From: Brachionus rotundiformis
Taxonomy: Eukaryota; Rotifera; Eurotatoria; Ploima; Brachionidae
DNA: 64,000 nucleotides
NCBI GenBank assembly: GCA_016802295.1
Contig: JAESIW010000166.1
Location: 102,156-166,155 of the forward strand
Direction of reading: 5' to 3'
The position numbers and the translations under genes are program-made. The notes beneath the pieces are model-generated. The model had not been told where the DNA came from. It was given only the letters and a program-made list of their open reading frames with translations, and did not search any database. Shown here piece after piece: positions 33,245 through 45,602 of the stretch. Position 1 is the stretch's first letter; the number at the start of each line of letters is the position of its first letter.

Positions 33245-34522
33245 TTATTCACAACTGTCGCTTTTCTCCTTGAAGAACTCGTCATCGTCGTCGTCGTTCA
33301 GTCCAGCGTTAGACTCGTTGTCGGCCAACTGCTCGCCCTCCTGGTCATCATGGTAGCAGCACTCGTCTACGAACTCGTCGTACTGGTACTCATAGCTCTC
33401 GTTGTATTGCTGTGTAGTGGACAGTTTTCTCTTTCGGCTCGAGTGGGTCGTCGAGGAGGACGAGGACGAGGTGGACATGTGCGAATTGGGCTGAGTAGTG
33501 CCGTTCGATTGCAACAGCTTGTCAATCAACAGCCTGCGGTTAACCTCGCTCTCTTTGCGCTGTATTTCAATCTGGGACTGAAGACTCTTGGCCTGGTTTA
33601 TCATCTCGTGAGCCATCTACCAACACAACAATTAGTAATAATCAACAAAGCACTTAATTAAAAAAAAAAAAATGAAGATTATTACTTGTTCCAGAGTGTT
33701 CCATTTGCTGTCATCATTTTCCTGTATCTTGTTTATAAGTCTTACTAAATCATCGGTTGAGTTAAGCTGAGCGGTGTTTACGCTAAGTGGTCTATTCGAC
33801 CAGTTGATGGCGCTGGTGCTTAGGATTTTTTGTATTGGCGAGGTTGAGTTTTGGGGCGAATTGAACGACAGCTCGGTCATTAGAGTGGGCGGCTTGAGGC
33901 TTAGGAACTTTTTGAACGCGTTCTGGGCGACTATTTCGTCCTTTTTGCGCCGACGGTACCTCATAAACGGCTTGATGGGCCCGACTAGTGACTCGTTTTG
34001 GTTGCATACGGCGCACGAACACGACACTGCATGGCAAGTCAAAATGCCGGCGTCCAAAATGGCCAGTATTTGCTGTCCGCCGGCTTTGAGCGTGCGCTTC
34101 CAGTCCCTGCAGTTGCCTTTGCCGCAATAGGTCTCGAACTCGATCGGCGTCATCCATTTCTCGGCCTTGTCGCCCTCGAGTGTCTCGACGTCCACTCTGA
34201 TGCAGCGGCCTTTGCCCCCCGAGCCGAACTTTTTCTTGTGCAGCTCGGCCACTACCGAATTGCAGTTCACCTGTATCACGTCTTCGTAGAGTATTTTCTG
34301 GTCGAAGTTGAAGTGCTTGGTGGGGTTCTTGCGCGTCGAGTAGCTCACCGGTGGCCCGCTATCCACTCCGCCATTGGCCTCGTCGTCCACCGGCGCCGCC
34401 TCCTCCTCGTCCGACTCCAACACTAATTTGTTGTATGCGGCCGCCTGGTTGCACACAGGCAATTGAGGCAGTGTCTCCAGTTTTGTCCTAAGCTTCGAAT
34501 TACTGTTGTACGTAGTCACCAT
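33245..34522 (-). CDS. DEAF1-like SAND-domain DNA-binding protein
   Basis: Two exons, 34522-33686 and 33616-33245, join to 402 residues. The first ATG after an in-frame stop is at 34522. The SAND domain (about residues 75-185) has KKFGSGGKGRCIR, the RDWKRTLKAGG motif (KDWK DNA-contact core) and ILDAGILTCHAVSCSC with a Cys-rich end, then GPIKPFMRYRRRKK, a basic tail as in DEAF1 (GPVRLFVPYKRRKK). After it come a coiled-coil (MINQAKSLQSQIEIQRKES), a Ser-run, a KRKR-type basic patch and an acidic C-terminus. There is no MYND zinc finger, so the layout (SAND plus coiled coil) is closer to GMEB while the SAND sequence is closer to DEAF1. Probably a nuclear transcription regulator. Its G+C is higher than that of its surroundings. 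Confidence 0.85.
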
Positions 34523-37500
34523 TTCATCAACGTCTTTTAGCAAATATGGCGTTTCTTAGACTTCAAATAGACTGTTCAAGCAAAAAATGCTTTCAATGTG
34601 TGTATATGTGTGTGTAGTGAGAGAGAGTGTTTATGTGTGTGTGTGTATGTGTGGTAAAAGAATCGCTTGCAAATAATTAAACGTTAAGAGCGAGAATTTT
34701 TTATGTTGCTAGTTTTTGACTGTGTTCTCTCTCTATCGGTGTAAGCTGTTGTTAGTGAACGCTTTCGGTTTAGTCAAGTCATGTGACAGTAGATACGTTG
34801 GTCGTGCCAGCTATTCAAGTCCGCCCATTTCACAGCCCACTTTGCCTATCTATGTAGTTACCATGTGTTGCCATTCATTTCCAAGCACCCGTTCACGTTC
34901 AGTCTGTCTCATATTATCATAATTAATTTTAGAATCAATTAACATGGCATGCGCTGACTCTTGGTTAACGCATATCATCCATTCTTTCATTCTCTTGTCG
35001 CTTCTTTTCATGCCATTCATTGATTTTGCGCTTTCGATCAGCAATCAGATTTTACCAATCATAATTTGATTAGTACTAGTCAATTTAAATAAATGTTAAA
35101 ACAAATTACATCTACTCTTTTATTTATGTATTATTATTTTTTTGAATAATAATTATTTTTAGAATCAAGTCTAGTGCACGTTTGTATTCAGCTGGGAGCA
35201 TAGCTAGCCTAAGCGAGCCCATTGTGTTCATTTCAGGTCTAGCAAAGCGTTTTGTGGCCAAATGTTCAACTTTAAATGCAAAAATTTGCCAATTCTCTCT
35301 CATTTAGCTTGGATGTTGTAGTCTTTTCGATGGCACCCACTCCAGTCAACTTGAGTGTCTATACCCTCACATAGCAATGCTAAGATCTCATGCGCTTAGA
35401 AATTAGTTTGTATTTAGCCCCATGTAAACTAAAAGTCATGAATCAATTCTTGAATTTCTTATTAACCTTAGCTAGTTTGATTTCATTTTGTCTTATCTAG
35501 TAGTTTCTATCTAAAGCTTTACTCTTTTGAATAATCTTATCAAGTATAATTGATTCTCTATTAAAGAAATTATATATCATATATTTATATTTCATATTAT
35601 TTTTCTCTCTCTGTTTTTGGCTCTCTAATTTGAACTTCTAATGCACACTTAGGTTTCAATACATGGAGAATATTGACCCTCCTGTCCCATAGTGGACTGC
35701 TGTAATTTAATTAAAACTCTATCAAAATCTATCGTCTGTTTGAGTGAAAAAAGTTCTAACTTTATGTTTCCCCTTGAAATATGTTGAAGCAGCTTTAAAT
35801 TTTTTCAAATGTCCTTATAGTTGGTTAAGCAAAGTGTTTAAACGCCGCCTCTGTCTCCTTCACCTAAAGGATTACTGCTAGCATTTTATTTTGAGGAACA
35901 CACGCCATTTCAATGCTATTTGAAACTATCGAGATAAAATATTCAACTTTTTAAGTTTTCAGCTTCTTCCATAATCAAGCACCTAACTCTTGAAGGTTTT
36001 TATCCCGATTACACTTGGTTCAGATTCCAATACTAGCTGATGTCTTGAACAATTTATCAACACAAGCTTATTAAAATTCATTCTACCTTGTTTGGCAGTT
36101 TATAAAAGTATACATACTTGATTCAGTATATGAGCAACTCTTTTATATATTATTTATCTCGAATTTATAGTTAAATAAAGAATTAGTTAAAGAAATCTTT
36201 TCATTGTCCCATAATATATTACATTTTACAGCTTTTATGTCCTACTCTGATACATTATCTTAATAGCCAAATAAGGCAAAATAAATTTAAATTAGTTGAG
36301 CTTAATAAAATAGTTAAGACATCAACTACCGATATGACATATTCTACTTAATTTTTGAACTGTTATATCATTCCAAATGATATAATTCCTTAACGTCTGT
36401 AAACTTAATTATAACCTACATTCTAATTGTTTTCATATCTATAGCTTTACTATTAGGAGCTTTAGCTCCATACAGATTAAACAATTAAATAAAACATATT
36501 ATTCTATCTATTATTATTCCGAGTTACAACTTATAATATAGGACGAGAACTTAGCTGATCTGATTTGTAACTTTTTACTGAATCCTCATTCTTATTCTGA
36601 TTCCATATGTTTAAACTATTCAATTTTATCTATTTTTTAGCCTATAAAAATTGTTTCATTGTCCCAAATTACTTATACAGATAAAAAAAAATTAATTTAA
36701 TTTAATTATTATTTTTTATAAATTAAATTATTTGAACACTTATTTTTTTCTCTCGTAATATAGAACAAAAAAGTAAATAGAAACTTTTATAGATTTCCAA
36801 AAAGTCTAATACCCATGATCAAAAAAAATATATGACTGACCAAGAGCTCATTCTAATTAGCTTTTTGATTAATTAACTTTTTTACTACTAAATTTGTTCA
36901 ATTTTTTAACTATTAAAGTATACTCAACAAAATTTGGTTAAAATTGGTCCATGCATGTTTTTTTTAACATTAACATCAAATTGCTTCTTAAAACCATCTA
37001 AAAGATATCATTTAGGAAGTATCATGAGGCCTAAGCATAGGGCCTGAAACCTTTCGCTATTTTCATAAAGAGAGGACTTTTTGATTAAATATTTACTCGG
37101 CTTAAAAATAAATAGCCCACTTTGGTAAACCGAAAGCTTCGTTTTGAAAAGTTAAAAATAAATTTAAAATTAAAATTTTTTATTTCTTGATGGTGTATTT
37201 TGACAAGCTGTTCAAGATCATTCAGAGATAAAAAAATTAATTCAAGATTATAAATTGATAAATTTATTTTTCATTGATTAGAAGATGAATTGAAGTTAAT
37301 GACCAAATTTTATGATTAAATTATTTATCAAACATGAAATATATCTATGCATTACAAATAAAAAAAATTTAAAAAAAAATGTTTTTAAATTTTATCAAGA
37401 ATATTTTAATAATTAAATTACTAAGTGTATTCTGTCTTTAAAAATTTATTCAAAGATATATCATAATTTTTAACAACAAATCTATATATATGAAATTTTT

Positions 37501-38014
37501 CAATTATTCTTATTTTTCAATTTTTCTCATTAATAATTAATATATATCAAAATTTTTGATAATAAATTTATAAAAAAAAATTTATTTTTAAAAATTAGAT
37601 TAATTGTTTAAAAATATTTATAATTATTAAAAATAAAAAGAAAGAATACAATTTTTAATTTGTTTTGTTTTATTAGCTTAGAAAAGTATAAATAAAAACT
37701 CATTTCTCACTAATTAATTAATTAAAATTTGTGCAAATTGCTAATTAAATATTTTTGCATTTACCAAGACAATTTCAAAAGCGCTTTTTCTCTAATGAAC
37801 AGTTAAACCAAGAGTCTCGTTCAAATGACTTGAAATAAAATATTTCATCTTAAATTCCAGCTTACCTTCATGTGATTTTAATTACTCTAAAAGCTAAGAT
37901 AATTAGATAGAGACAATCTTGTGATTTTAGTATCTTTTTGAAGAAAAAAATTATCATTTATAAAAAAAAAATTAAATTTTTAGAAGAAACCAAGACTGTG
38001 GAAAAAAAGCTAAG
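34523..38014. other. 3.5 kb gene-poor stretch upstream of the SAND gene and SNX
   Basis: Divergent starts at both ends mean it should hold two promoters. A GT-rich microsatellite tract lies at about 34596-34655, just upstream of the SAND gene. The section 35170-35400 is less AT-rich but has no ORF of note. I find no tRNA, and no transposon that I can support. Confidence 0.45.
34596..34655. repeat. (GT)n-rich tract with GAGA interruption
   Basis: Alternating TGTG and TATG units interrupted by a GAGAGAGAG run. It lies 75-135 bp upstream of the SAND gene start codon, on the promoter side. Confidence 0.8.
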
Positions 38015-40908
38015 ATGGCTTCTACACCGCCGCCAGAAACCGACGAACCACAAACCAGCGAAATCGATCTAGGCACCAACATCGACTTGGACCAGAACAC
38101 GAGCCCGGCGCCTGTGGACGAAAAGCCGGCGCCCTCGGACGACATGTTCTTCTCGACAATCACCGACCCCGAGCCGCCAAAAAAAGAAGACATGGACGAG
38201 CTGTTCCGGCTGAACAAGCCAATGAACGAGGTCAGTCTAAACGAGGCCGAAGAGGACGACGACCCGTTCTCGTTCTCCAACAAGGACCCGGCACCGCAGC
38301 CTGCTAGCAGCGATGTCAACATTCAGCCAGCTCCGGTCGCCCCACCCGCCAACACAGAAACCAAACAAGAGCCCAAGAGCGACCCAGTTTTGCCAAGTCT
38401 GGCCGAGTCTCTCCAAAGCCCCAAGTTGTTCACCAGAAACATCGAAGAAGACGATGACGAAAAGGACAAGTACTTGGAAATAACATTGAGCGAGCCGCAC
38501 AAGATTGGTGACGGCATGGGCTCGTACATGGTCTACAAGATCACAGTACAAACCAACATTCCCGTATTCAAAAACCAAGAGTTCACTACCAATCGTCGCT
38601 TCAGCGACTTTTTGGCACTGTTCGAAAAACTAAAGGAAAAACACTTGCCAGCAGGTCGCATATTGCCTCCAGCGCCCGAAAAGGACATGCTCGGCATGGC
38701 CAAAGTGAAAATGTCCAAAGACTCAGAGACATCGCCAGTTGACTTTTTGGAAAAGAGACGCGCCGCTTTGCAGCGTTTCTTGCAGCGATTGGCCGCCAAC
38801 AAGGTGTTCAAATACGACCCGGACTTTCGAGACTTTCTCGAAATATCCAACGAGTTACCCAAGTCTAGCAACACGTCGGCACTTAGTGGCGCTGGCATGC
38901 TCAAAATGTTCAAAAGTGTCACTGACAGTGTGACCAAAATAGCTGTCAAAATGGAAGAAACTGACCAGGTAGAGTATAAATGCTAAACAAACATGACTGC
39001 CATGATAGATAATGATAATTATTTAAATAGCTTAGCGAAAAATTATCGTTTTACTTACTTCAGTCATTGTGTGTGTCGGGCATTGAGTTTTTTGATGAAG
39101 AGTGTGAGGTTAGAACTAAAATGAACACTATTAGTTAGAACATTTGATCTTTATTGTTAATTATTTGTTTAATTTATTAATTATTTATTAAAAAAAAATT
39201 ATATGAATAATGCATGGTTTAATGTTATGTTCAATTTGGTCATTTAGAATTAAGGCTATTTGCCTAAACTAGCATAAAAAAGCTTAGATAAGTGTTTGAT
39301 GTGTTGTAACTTTTTTGCCATGCTGTCCTGCTCGTACCTCTGACTTTGAGCCATATTTGATTTGCCCTTTTTTTACTTCCTATTTACTTCTTATATTTAT
39401 AAACTTGTATAAATTGATCCTGAAAATATTATGGTACTAATTAAATACAACTTGGTTACAAGAAGAGATCAAAAGTACCAAATTTGTTTGGAAAAGAATA
39501 TAAAAATAAGGCATTATTATTAAAAAACTCATTGAAAATTGATACCTAAGATAATAATATTAATATATTAATATATTATTAGGCTATTTTAGTCTAGTTT
39601 ACGCAAAAAATTAAGTCAGAATGATAGTTTGGGTTGACCACTGGCTCTATCCTATTTTCAGCTTTTATTTATTTTTTTTTATAAATTTTTTTAAATAAAA
39701 CATGGCTATTTTGACCAAAAAGGTATGAGTCTTTTAATAATAGTAATTTAATAAGCTGATCCCGGATGTGTTTGAAAAAAGATAATATTTATCTAATAAT
39801 GAATATATTAAGTTAAATTATATTAAAAGAAAGATTGTTTTGTAATTTTATTTCCGGTTTATTTGAAGCTTAAAAATTGTCTTTTACCCATAATAAAAGA
39901 CAATAAAAATAAATAAGTTTTAGATAATAATGCCAAAATTTGATCTTAGTACTAATAACAAGTGTTCAGAAGTCCTAAATAAATTTGAAAACGAATTAAA
40001 AATTAATAAATAATATTAACTTATTTTATTATTTATTTATCTAATAATAAATATTTTTAGTTTAATTAAAAAAATAGTTTTAATATTTTTTTCCGGTTTA
40101 TTAATCAACCATTAAGCTATTATTACGCTAGTTTACGTAAAAAGCTAAAGATTAGTTTGGCAATAAAAATGATGGCATATATAAAAAATAAAATTTTTAT
40201 CTTCTAGTGGTTTGATGAAAAGTCCAGACAGATTGACAATTTGTATATCCAGTACAAAAAGTTGCATTCTGTAGCCGAATATTTGCACACTTGGAGAAAA
40301 GACCTGGCCGCTTCTACCAAAGAATTCTCCAAGACCACGGCTATTTTGGCCAATGCAGAAGAGCAACTTAACTTGTCTCGTGCTCTTTCACATCTCGGCG
40401 AAGCCTATGAGAAAATTGACCAAATATATGTTGAACAGGCCAATTCAGACTACTTTTTATTTGCTGAACTAATCAAGGATTATGTGTGTTTATTCGATAA
40501 TATCAAAGAGGTGTTCTTCCAGAGGATCAAGATGTTTGGTATTTGGCAAAGAGCCGAAGAAACTCTAAAAGCCAAGAAGGAGAGCAAGACTAAGTTTGAG
40601 ACAACGGGCAAATTGGACAAGGTCCCTGCAGCTATGGCTGAAATAAATGAATGGGAAAGCAAGGTTGCCAAAGCTAAAGAAGAATTCGAACAAATTTCAA
40701 AGAATATTAAAGAGGAAATTAAAGCTTTTGATTTAAATCGAGCTGTTGAGTTCAGAACACAACTGACCAAATACTTAGAAGCTCTTCTACATAATCAAGA
40801 AACGGTACTTATTTTACCTATTTTACTTAAAGCAAATTTTTTCTTATTTTTCATTTCTAGATTGTCAAAGTTTGGGAGCAATATTTACCAGAAGTCAAAG
40901 CCATTTAA
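38015..40908 (+). CDS. SNX2: Sorting nexin SNX1/SNX2 (retromer SNX-BAR)
   Basis: Three exons, 38015-38968, 40208-40804 and 40861-40908, join in frame to 532 residues, close to human SNX1/2 (about 520). Residues 1-140 form an acidic Pro-rich N-terminus. The PX domain follows (about 148-275) with TNRRFSDFLALFEKL, where the Arg-Arg-Phe contacts PI3P, and GRILPPAPEKD. Exons 2-3 form a BAR domain of three helices, with LSRALSHLGEAYEKI and EINEWESKVAKAKEEFEQIS, and end EQYLPEVKAI as in SNX2. Membrane curvature sensing and PI3P binding recruit retromer cargo tubules from endosomes to the Golgi. The first intron is 1.2 kb, long for this locus, and exon 1 is notably G+C-rich. SNX1 versus SNX2 is not resolved. 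Confidence 0.93.
38969..40207 (+). other. SNX intron 1 (1.24 kb)
   Basis: AT-rich intron about twenty times the usual local length. I see no embedded gene or clear transposon. Confidence 0.6.
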
Positions 40909-41239
40909 AATATTTGGAATTTTTTTTTAGTTATTTTTAATCGTTAATTTATTGAAATAAAATATTAACATTTTACATAAAGATTATGAAATCTTTTTTT
41001 CATAAATTAATAAAAATCGTTTTTTTTTTAAGTTTTTTTCACACAACCATATGTATTTTGGAAAAATTTGCCAACTGACAATAAGTCAGGTGCATAAGGG
41101 AATTTTAGAATATTTTTTTTTAAAGATAAATGGTAAAAATTTATTTTCGACTTTTTTTTTTTAATTACTAAAAATTACTAATAAATCTATTGAAATATTT
41201 TAATATTTTTTTTATTTGATTTAATTGCTTAATTAAAAG
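40909..41239. other. Convergent 3' region between SNX and POLR3B
   Basis: About 330 bp holding both 3' ends, with AATAAA-type signals near 40957. Nothing else is seen. Confidence 0.5.
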
Positions 41240-44200
41240 TTAATATTGAGATTTTAGCTTTAATTTTGGAACAATGTTCATTGACTGCATTTCTTGGAAT
41301 AACAATTTGCAAGCATATGGTATCTTCAAGGAAGACACATTGGAAGAGGACTGGCAAAAATGACACCAGCCCGAATATCCCAACAGGCCACAATTATTGC
41401 ACAAATCGACCTCAAACTGGTCACTGGAAATCATCAATCTTTCCATTAGCAGCATACTTTTAAAATTAAATTTTATTTAAATAATTTTGGCTCAATTGGT
41501 TTATCGGACCATTTAATTAATTAAAAAAAGTATCTTTAATCAAGATGGTATGACATTGCAAAAAAATGTCTTGTTACCTTGCACCATATCCGATCAAGCA
41601 GTCACGCTCCATTTCTCCAAGTCTGAGTCCACCATCTCTTGACCTACCCTCAGTAGGCTGCCTGGTTAGAACAGCTCGCGGTCCCCTCGCTCTGGCATGC
41701 ATCTTATCTTGCACCATGTGCTTTAATTTTTGATAAAAAATAGGTCCAAAATATATATAAGCACTTAGTGGTTCGCCAGTGATACCAGAAGTTATAAAGT
41801 CCTTGCCTAAATAATTATATCCATGTTTGATCAATAGGTTTGATATGTCTTGGATTTTGTCTCCGCCAAAAGCAGTTCCATAGTGAAATTTTCCCTCTAA
41901 AACTCCAGCTTTGCCGCCCACCAATTCCAACAACTTGCCTACAGTCATTCTAGACGGGTAGCCATGCGGATTCATGATAATATCCGGACAAATACCACTT
42001 TCTGTAAAAGGCATATTTTCCTGGTCCACAATCAAACCAACCACTCCTTTTTGACCATGACGACTGCTAAATTTATCTCCTATCTCTGGTCTTCTAGTCT
42101 GTCTCATAAGCAATTTTATCAAGAAGGCATCGTCATTATTGCTTGTTATCATAACCTTTTCCACACTTGCCTCTACCGGGTTACGGTAAATCAGCGGTGT
42201 TTCGCGCATTTCAACCTTGTTTTCAACAGCAGCTTGGCCAGGTGTTGTTTTGGCCATGGCTTCAGTTACTAATGGTGAGTATTTATTGACCAATACTTGT
42301 TTATTGTCAACTCGTTCGCCAGGACCTGCGATGCCATCTGTGTCCAGTATTTCGTGTCTCCAAATGGGCTTTTTGGTTTTTGCATCCAACATTGGACCCA
42401 TAACTTTGTCATAAGACTGGTTTGTGTATCTTTTGAGAGAAATGACTTGTTTTTTATGAATTAAGCATCGACCAAAGCCTCGGTCAATCGATGCTTTGTT
42501 CAAAATGAGAGCATCTTCAATGTCATAGCCAGAGTAGCTCATCACAGCAACAATGGCATTTTGGCCAGCTGACAACTTTTCAAAATTAATCAACTCAATT
42601 GTTCTTGTCTTGACCATTGGCTTTTGAGGATAGGCCAACGAGTACAAAAGAGTGTCTATGCGATTTTGTTGATTAAAACCAGTGGTACCCATGGCTTGTT
42701 TGCCCATGGCACATTGGTATGTGTTCCGGGGTGATTGATTGTGATGCGGATATGGAATTAGGCCAGCACAGACTCCCAATAGTGTAAATGGCTCAATTTC
42801 AAGATGAGTTGTTTTTTGGCAAATGTCTTTTTCGTATACGGCTATATGGGCATCACTTTCCTCATTTACATCCAAATACTCAATTATGCCATTCTTAAGA
42901 AAGTAGTCAAAGTTCTTTACGCCCAAGTTAAGCTCATTGACATGTTCCTGGGTTAGTTTGGGAAGGCCGTTCTCGACTATGATATAAGGCCGACACAGAC
43001 GACCACCGTCGGATGATATGTATACGCATCGGTGCGTATGTGACACAAACACGGACACAAATTCACTTATGTAGCGCTTTCGGCGCAGCAGCTTCAGAGT
43101 TTTGGTAAAATTTTCCTGGTCCTTTATCATGCCTATTATGTTACCATTTATGAAAACAATGTAATTTTGTCTATTGCTTATCTCCAAGCCGGACAATGCG
43201 TGGCAATCTTCCACGCCCAAGTTGAATACCAGCCGAATAAGCTGCTTTTCTTCTACATCTGTGGTTATGTGGGTCATTAGAGCTAGATTTTTTACCAAAC
43301 CACAAGCCTCGCCTTCGGGCGTATCCGAGGGACACAGCATGCCCCATTGGGACGGCTGCAACGAACGTGGACCAGACACTTTACGTGTTTTTTCAAACTA
43401 GATATATCAAATATTATAACAATATAAATATTAAATTAAGCTTTAAAATATTTAAATTAATTTTTAAGTAAATAATTAAAATTTTTTAAACTTTTTAATA
43501 AACTTTTATCTATTATGACAAGATTTTTTGTTTCATGAATACATTTTTTATTTTAATTTGAAATTTTATCAAAATTTAAAAATTGAAATTAAATAAATTA
43601 AAATTGTTTAAAAATTGGACTATTAAATTAACTATTAATTAAATGATTGAAATTAAATAAATCATTGAAAAAAATAGCATTTTTTAAATTAAAAAAATTA
43701 TTCAAATTAATTAATGAAATTAAAATCTTGTCAAATTTATCTATTTTTTATCTATTCAATCAAAGGAGATAATTTTTTTATATTTTTTACCTGACTGCTT
43801 ATTCTGGTCATCATGCCAAGGCAAGCAATATAAGACAATCTAGACAGGACATGTGTTATGCCCTGGCGTTCCATTTTAAAGCGCTTAATTATCCAATTTC
43901 CGGTTGATATGGCATTTATCAGGCCATTGGTGATCAAGTCTTGCCTTATGTGTTTGACAATGTCAAATTGTGCTGCACGCTGCTTTGGTATTGTTTTCTC
44001 AGCTATGCTCTGGAGCTCCGAGTTGAACCTCTTGAACAAGTCTTCGAATAGGAGCGAAATCAATTGACCGGCCAGTTCCAGCCTCTTGTTGCCATAGTAA
44101 TCTCTGTCATCGACACTTATTTTGCCCAATTTTGCCAATATGGTGCGTCTAATCATCACAGCTATGTAAATAGCCTTCATTTTCAAGTTATTCTCAGTGA

Positions 44201-45226
44201 CAGGCACATGGGCGACTATAATTTTGGTCAATAGATCGCGTCCTTCTTGTGCCTTGGTCTTTTTAAAGGCTTCGTCATTTTTTTTGGACGACATTGTCTT
44301 TACCTTGCCACCAATGAAAGTAAAAGCTTGCTGTTGAGTAAACACTTGTAGAGTATGTGCTTCATAGATACAAGGCGTCAAGGCCTCGACTACATAGTCC
44401 TCAAGTCCGACTAGCTGAATAATCTCTTGGTCCGAGGTAATGCCCAATGCTTTAAATATAATCACCAAAGGAATATCTTCGCTTAAACTGTTGTGCTTGA
44501 GGTAGTACTTGCCGTGTTTTTCGCATATAATTGTTTTTGTTTTGGTGGCATGGGTCGAGCTGGTCACATGGCAAGTCATCAAGCCATTTCTGTCTAGCTC
44601 GACCAGCATGCGATTTTTGGACAATTGTTCTTGGATGAGAATGACTTTTTCAGTGCCTCTGGTGATGAAGTAGCCGCCTGGATCTAGTGGACACTCGTTC
44701 ATTTTGGCCAATTCGGCTTCACTTTTGTCAAACAAGTTGCACCGATTTGACTTGAGCATTATTGGCAATCGACCAATGACTAGATTGTTCCGGATGACTC
44801 GCTGGCTGCCACGGGTGTATTCAATGTCCACAATTATTTTGGCCGAATAGGTCAGATCTCTTAGTCGGCATTCTTGTGGAGATATTGGTTTAGATATGCC
44901 AAAGCCTTCCTCTACATCCGGAAAGCCCACATTTATATTCAGGTATTTGACATAGAAATTCGGATCTGCCTGGGTTGTTATTTTCTCATTGGCCTTTACT
45001 ATATTTTTTATCTAATTGGAAAGATTGGAAAATAAATACCATTTGCTTTAAGGTTTATTTTTGCTTAGAAATTTACCTCTACATTGGTAAAGTAGTTGAA
45101 TGAATCTAAATGCTGTTTGATGAGACCTTTTACTTTTAGATAAGCGGGTACCAATTTCCATTTTTCTTCTATGGCTTTCACAGGCTTGGCCAGTTTGTCC
45201 AAATCTTCTAAATTATCAATTTCCAT
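41240..45226 (-). CDS. POLR3B: RNA polymerase III second-largest subunit RPC2
   Basis: Four exons, 45226-45077, 45011-43791, 43397-41578 and 41456-41240, join in frame to 1135 residues, matching the human length of about 1133. It forms much of the active-site cleft of RNA polymerase III, which makes tRNA, 5S and other small RNAs in the nucleus. Visible motifs: QEQLSKNRMLVELDRNG, SGPRSLQPSQWGMLCPSDTP and EGEACGLVKN (fork loop), GYDIEDALILNK, RRPEIGDKFSSRHGQKG, PHGYPSRMTVGKLLEL, GGLRLGEMERD, and the C-terminal zinc clamp CNNCGLLGYSGWCHFC. The tail IPYACKLLFQEMQSMNI is specific to RPC2 rather than RPB2 or RPA2. Intron 2 is about 390 bp. Confidence 0.97.
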
Positions 45227-45602
45227 TTATTGTTTTGGAAAAACAAAAATTTTGAAATTTTTTCCTATTTAATTAGAAATTTAAATTATTTAAAAAAGTT
45301 TATTTTGTCTACATATGTTCATTAAGTGGTGATAATAAAGTGTCTTTAAAAATTTTTCAATTAACTCTTAATAAAATTATTAATTTATTTTCTTAATATA
45401 TAAATAATAAATAATTTTTATTTAGTTTATAATGATTCAATCAATGGTAATTTAATTTTAAATTTATTTCTTAATTACTATCATTAGCTGTTCCAATGTT
45501 AGATTAAAATTGATTAAAAATTAAAAAAAAAATACCAAGTATAACAATTATAGAAAGCTTTTTTGTTTAAAATTTATTTTTTCCATATCTTTTTGGTATA
45601 GT
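45227..45602. promoter_or_regulatory. Divergent region between POLR3B and PORCN
   Basis: About 375 bp between opposite start codons, presumably a shared promoter region. A pyrimidine-rich tract ending in AG (about 45588-45601) lies one base before the PORCN ATG and looks like a splice acceptor. Confidence 0.5.

Noticed and set aside
33792..34157. Antisense and alternate-frame ORFs over the SAND exon
   Set aside because: GC-rich coding sequence has few stops in other frames; none shows a recognisable domain.
34522..34543. Upstream extension of the SAND protein (LLKDVDE)
   Set aside because: It begins at TTG; the first ATG after an in-frame stop is at 34522.
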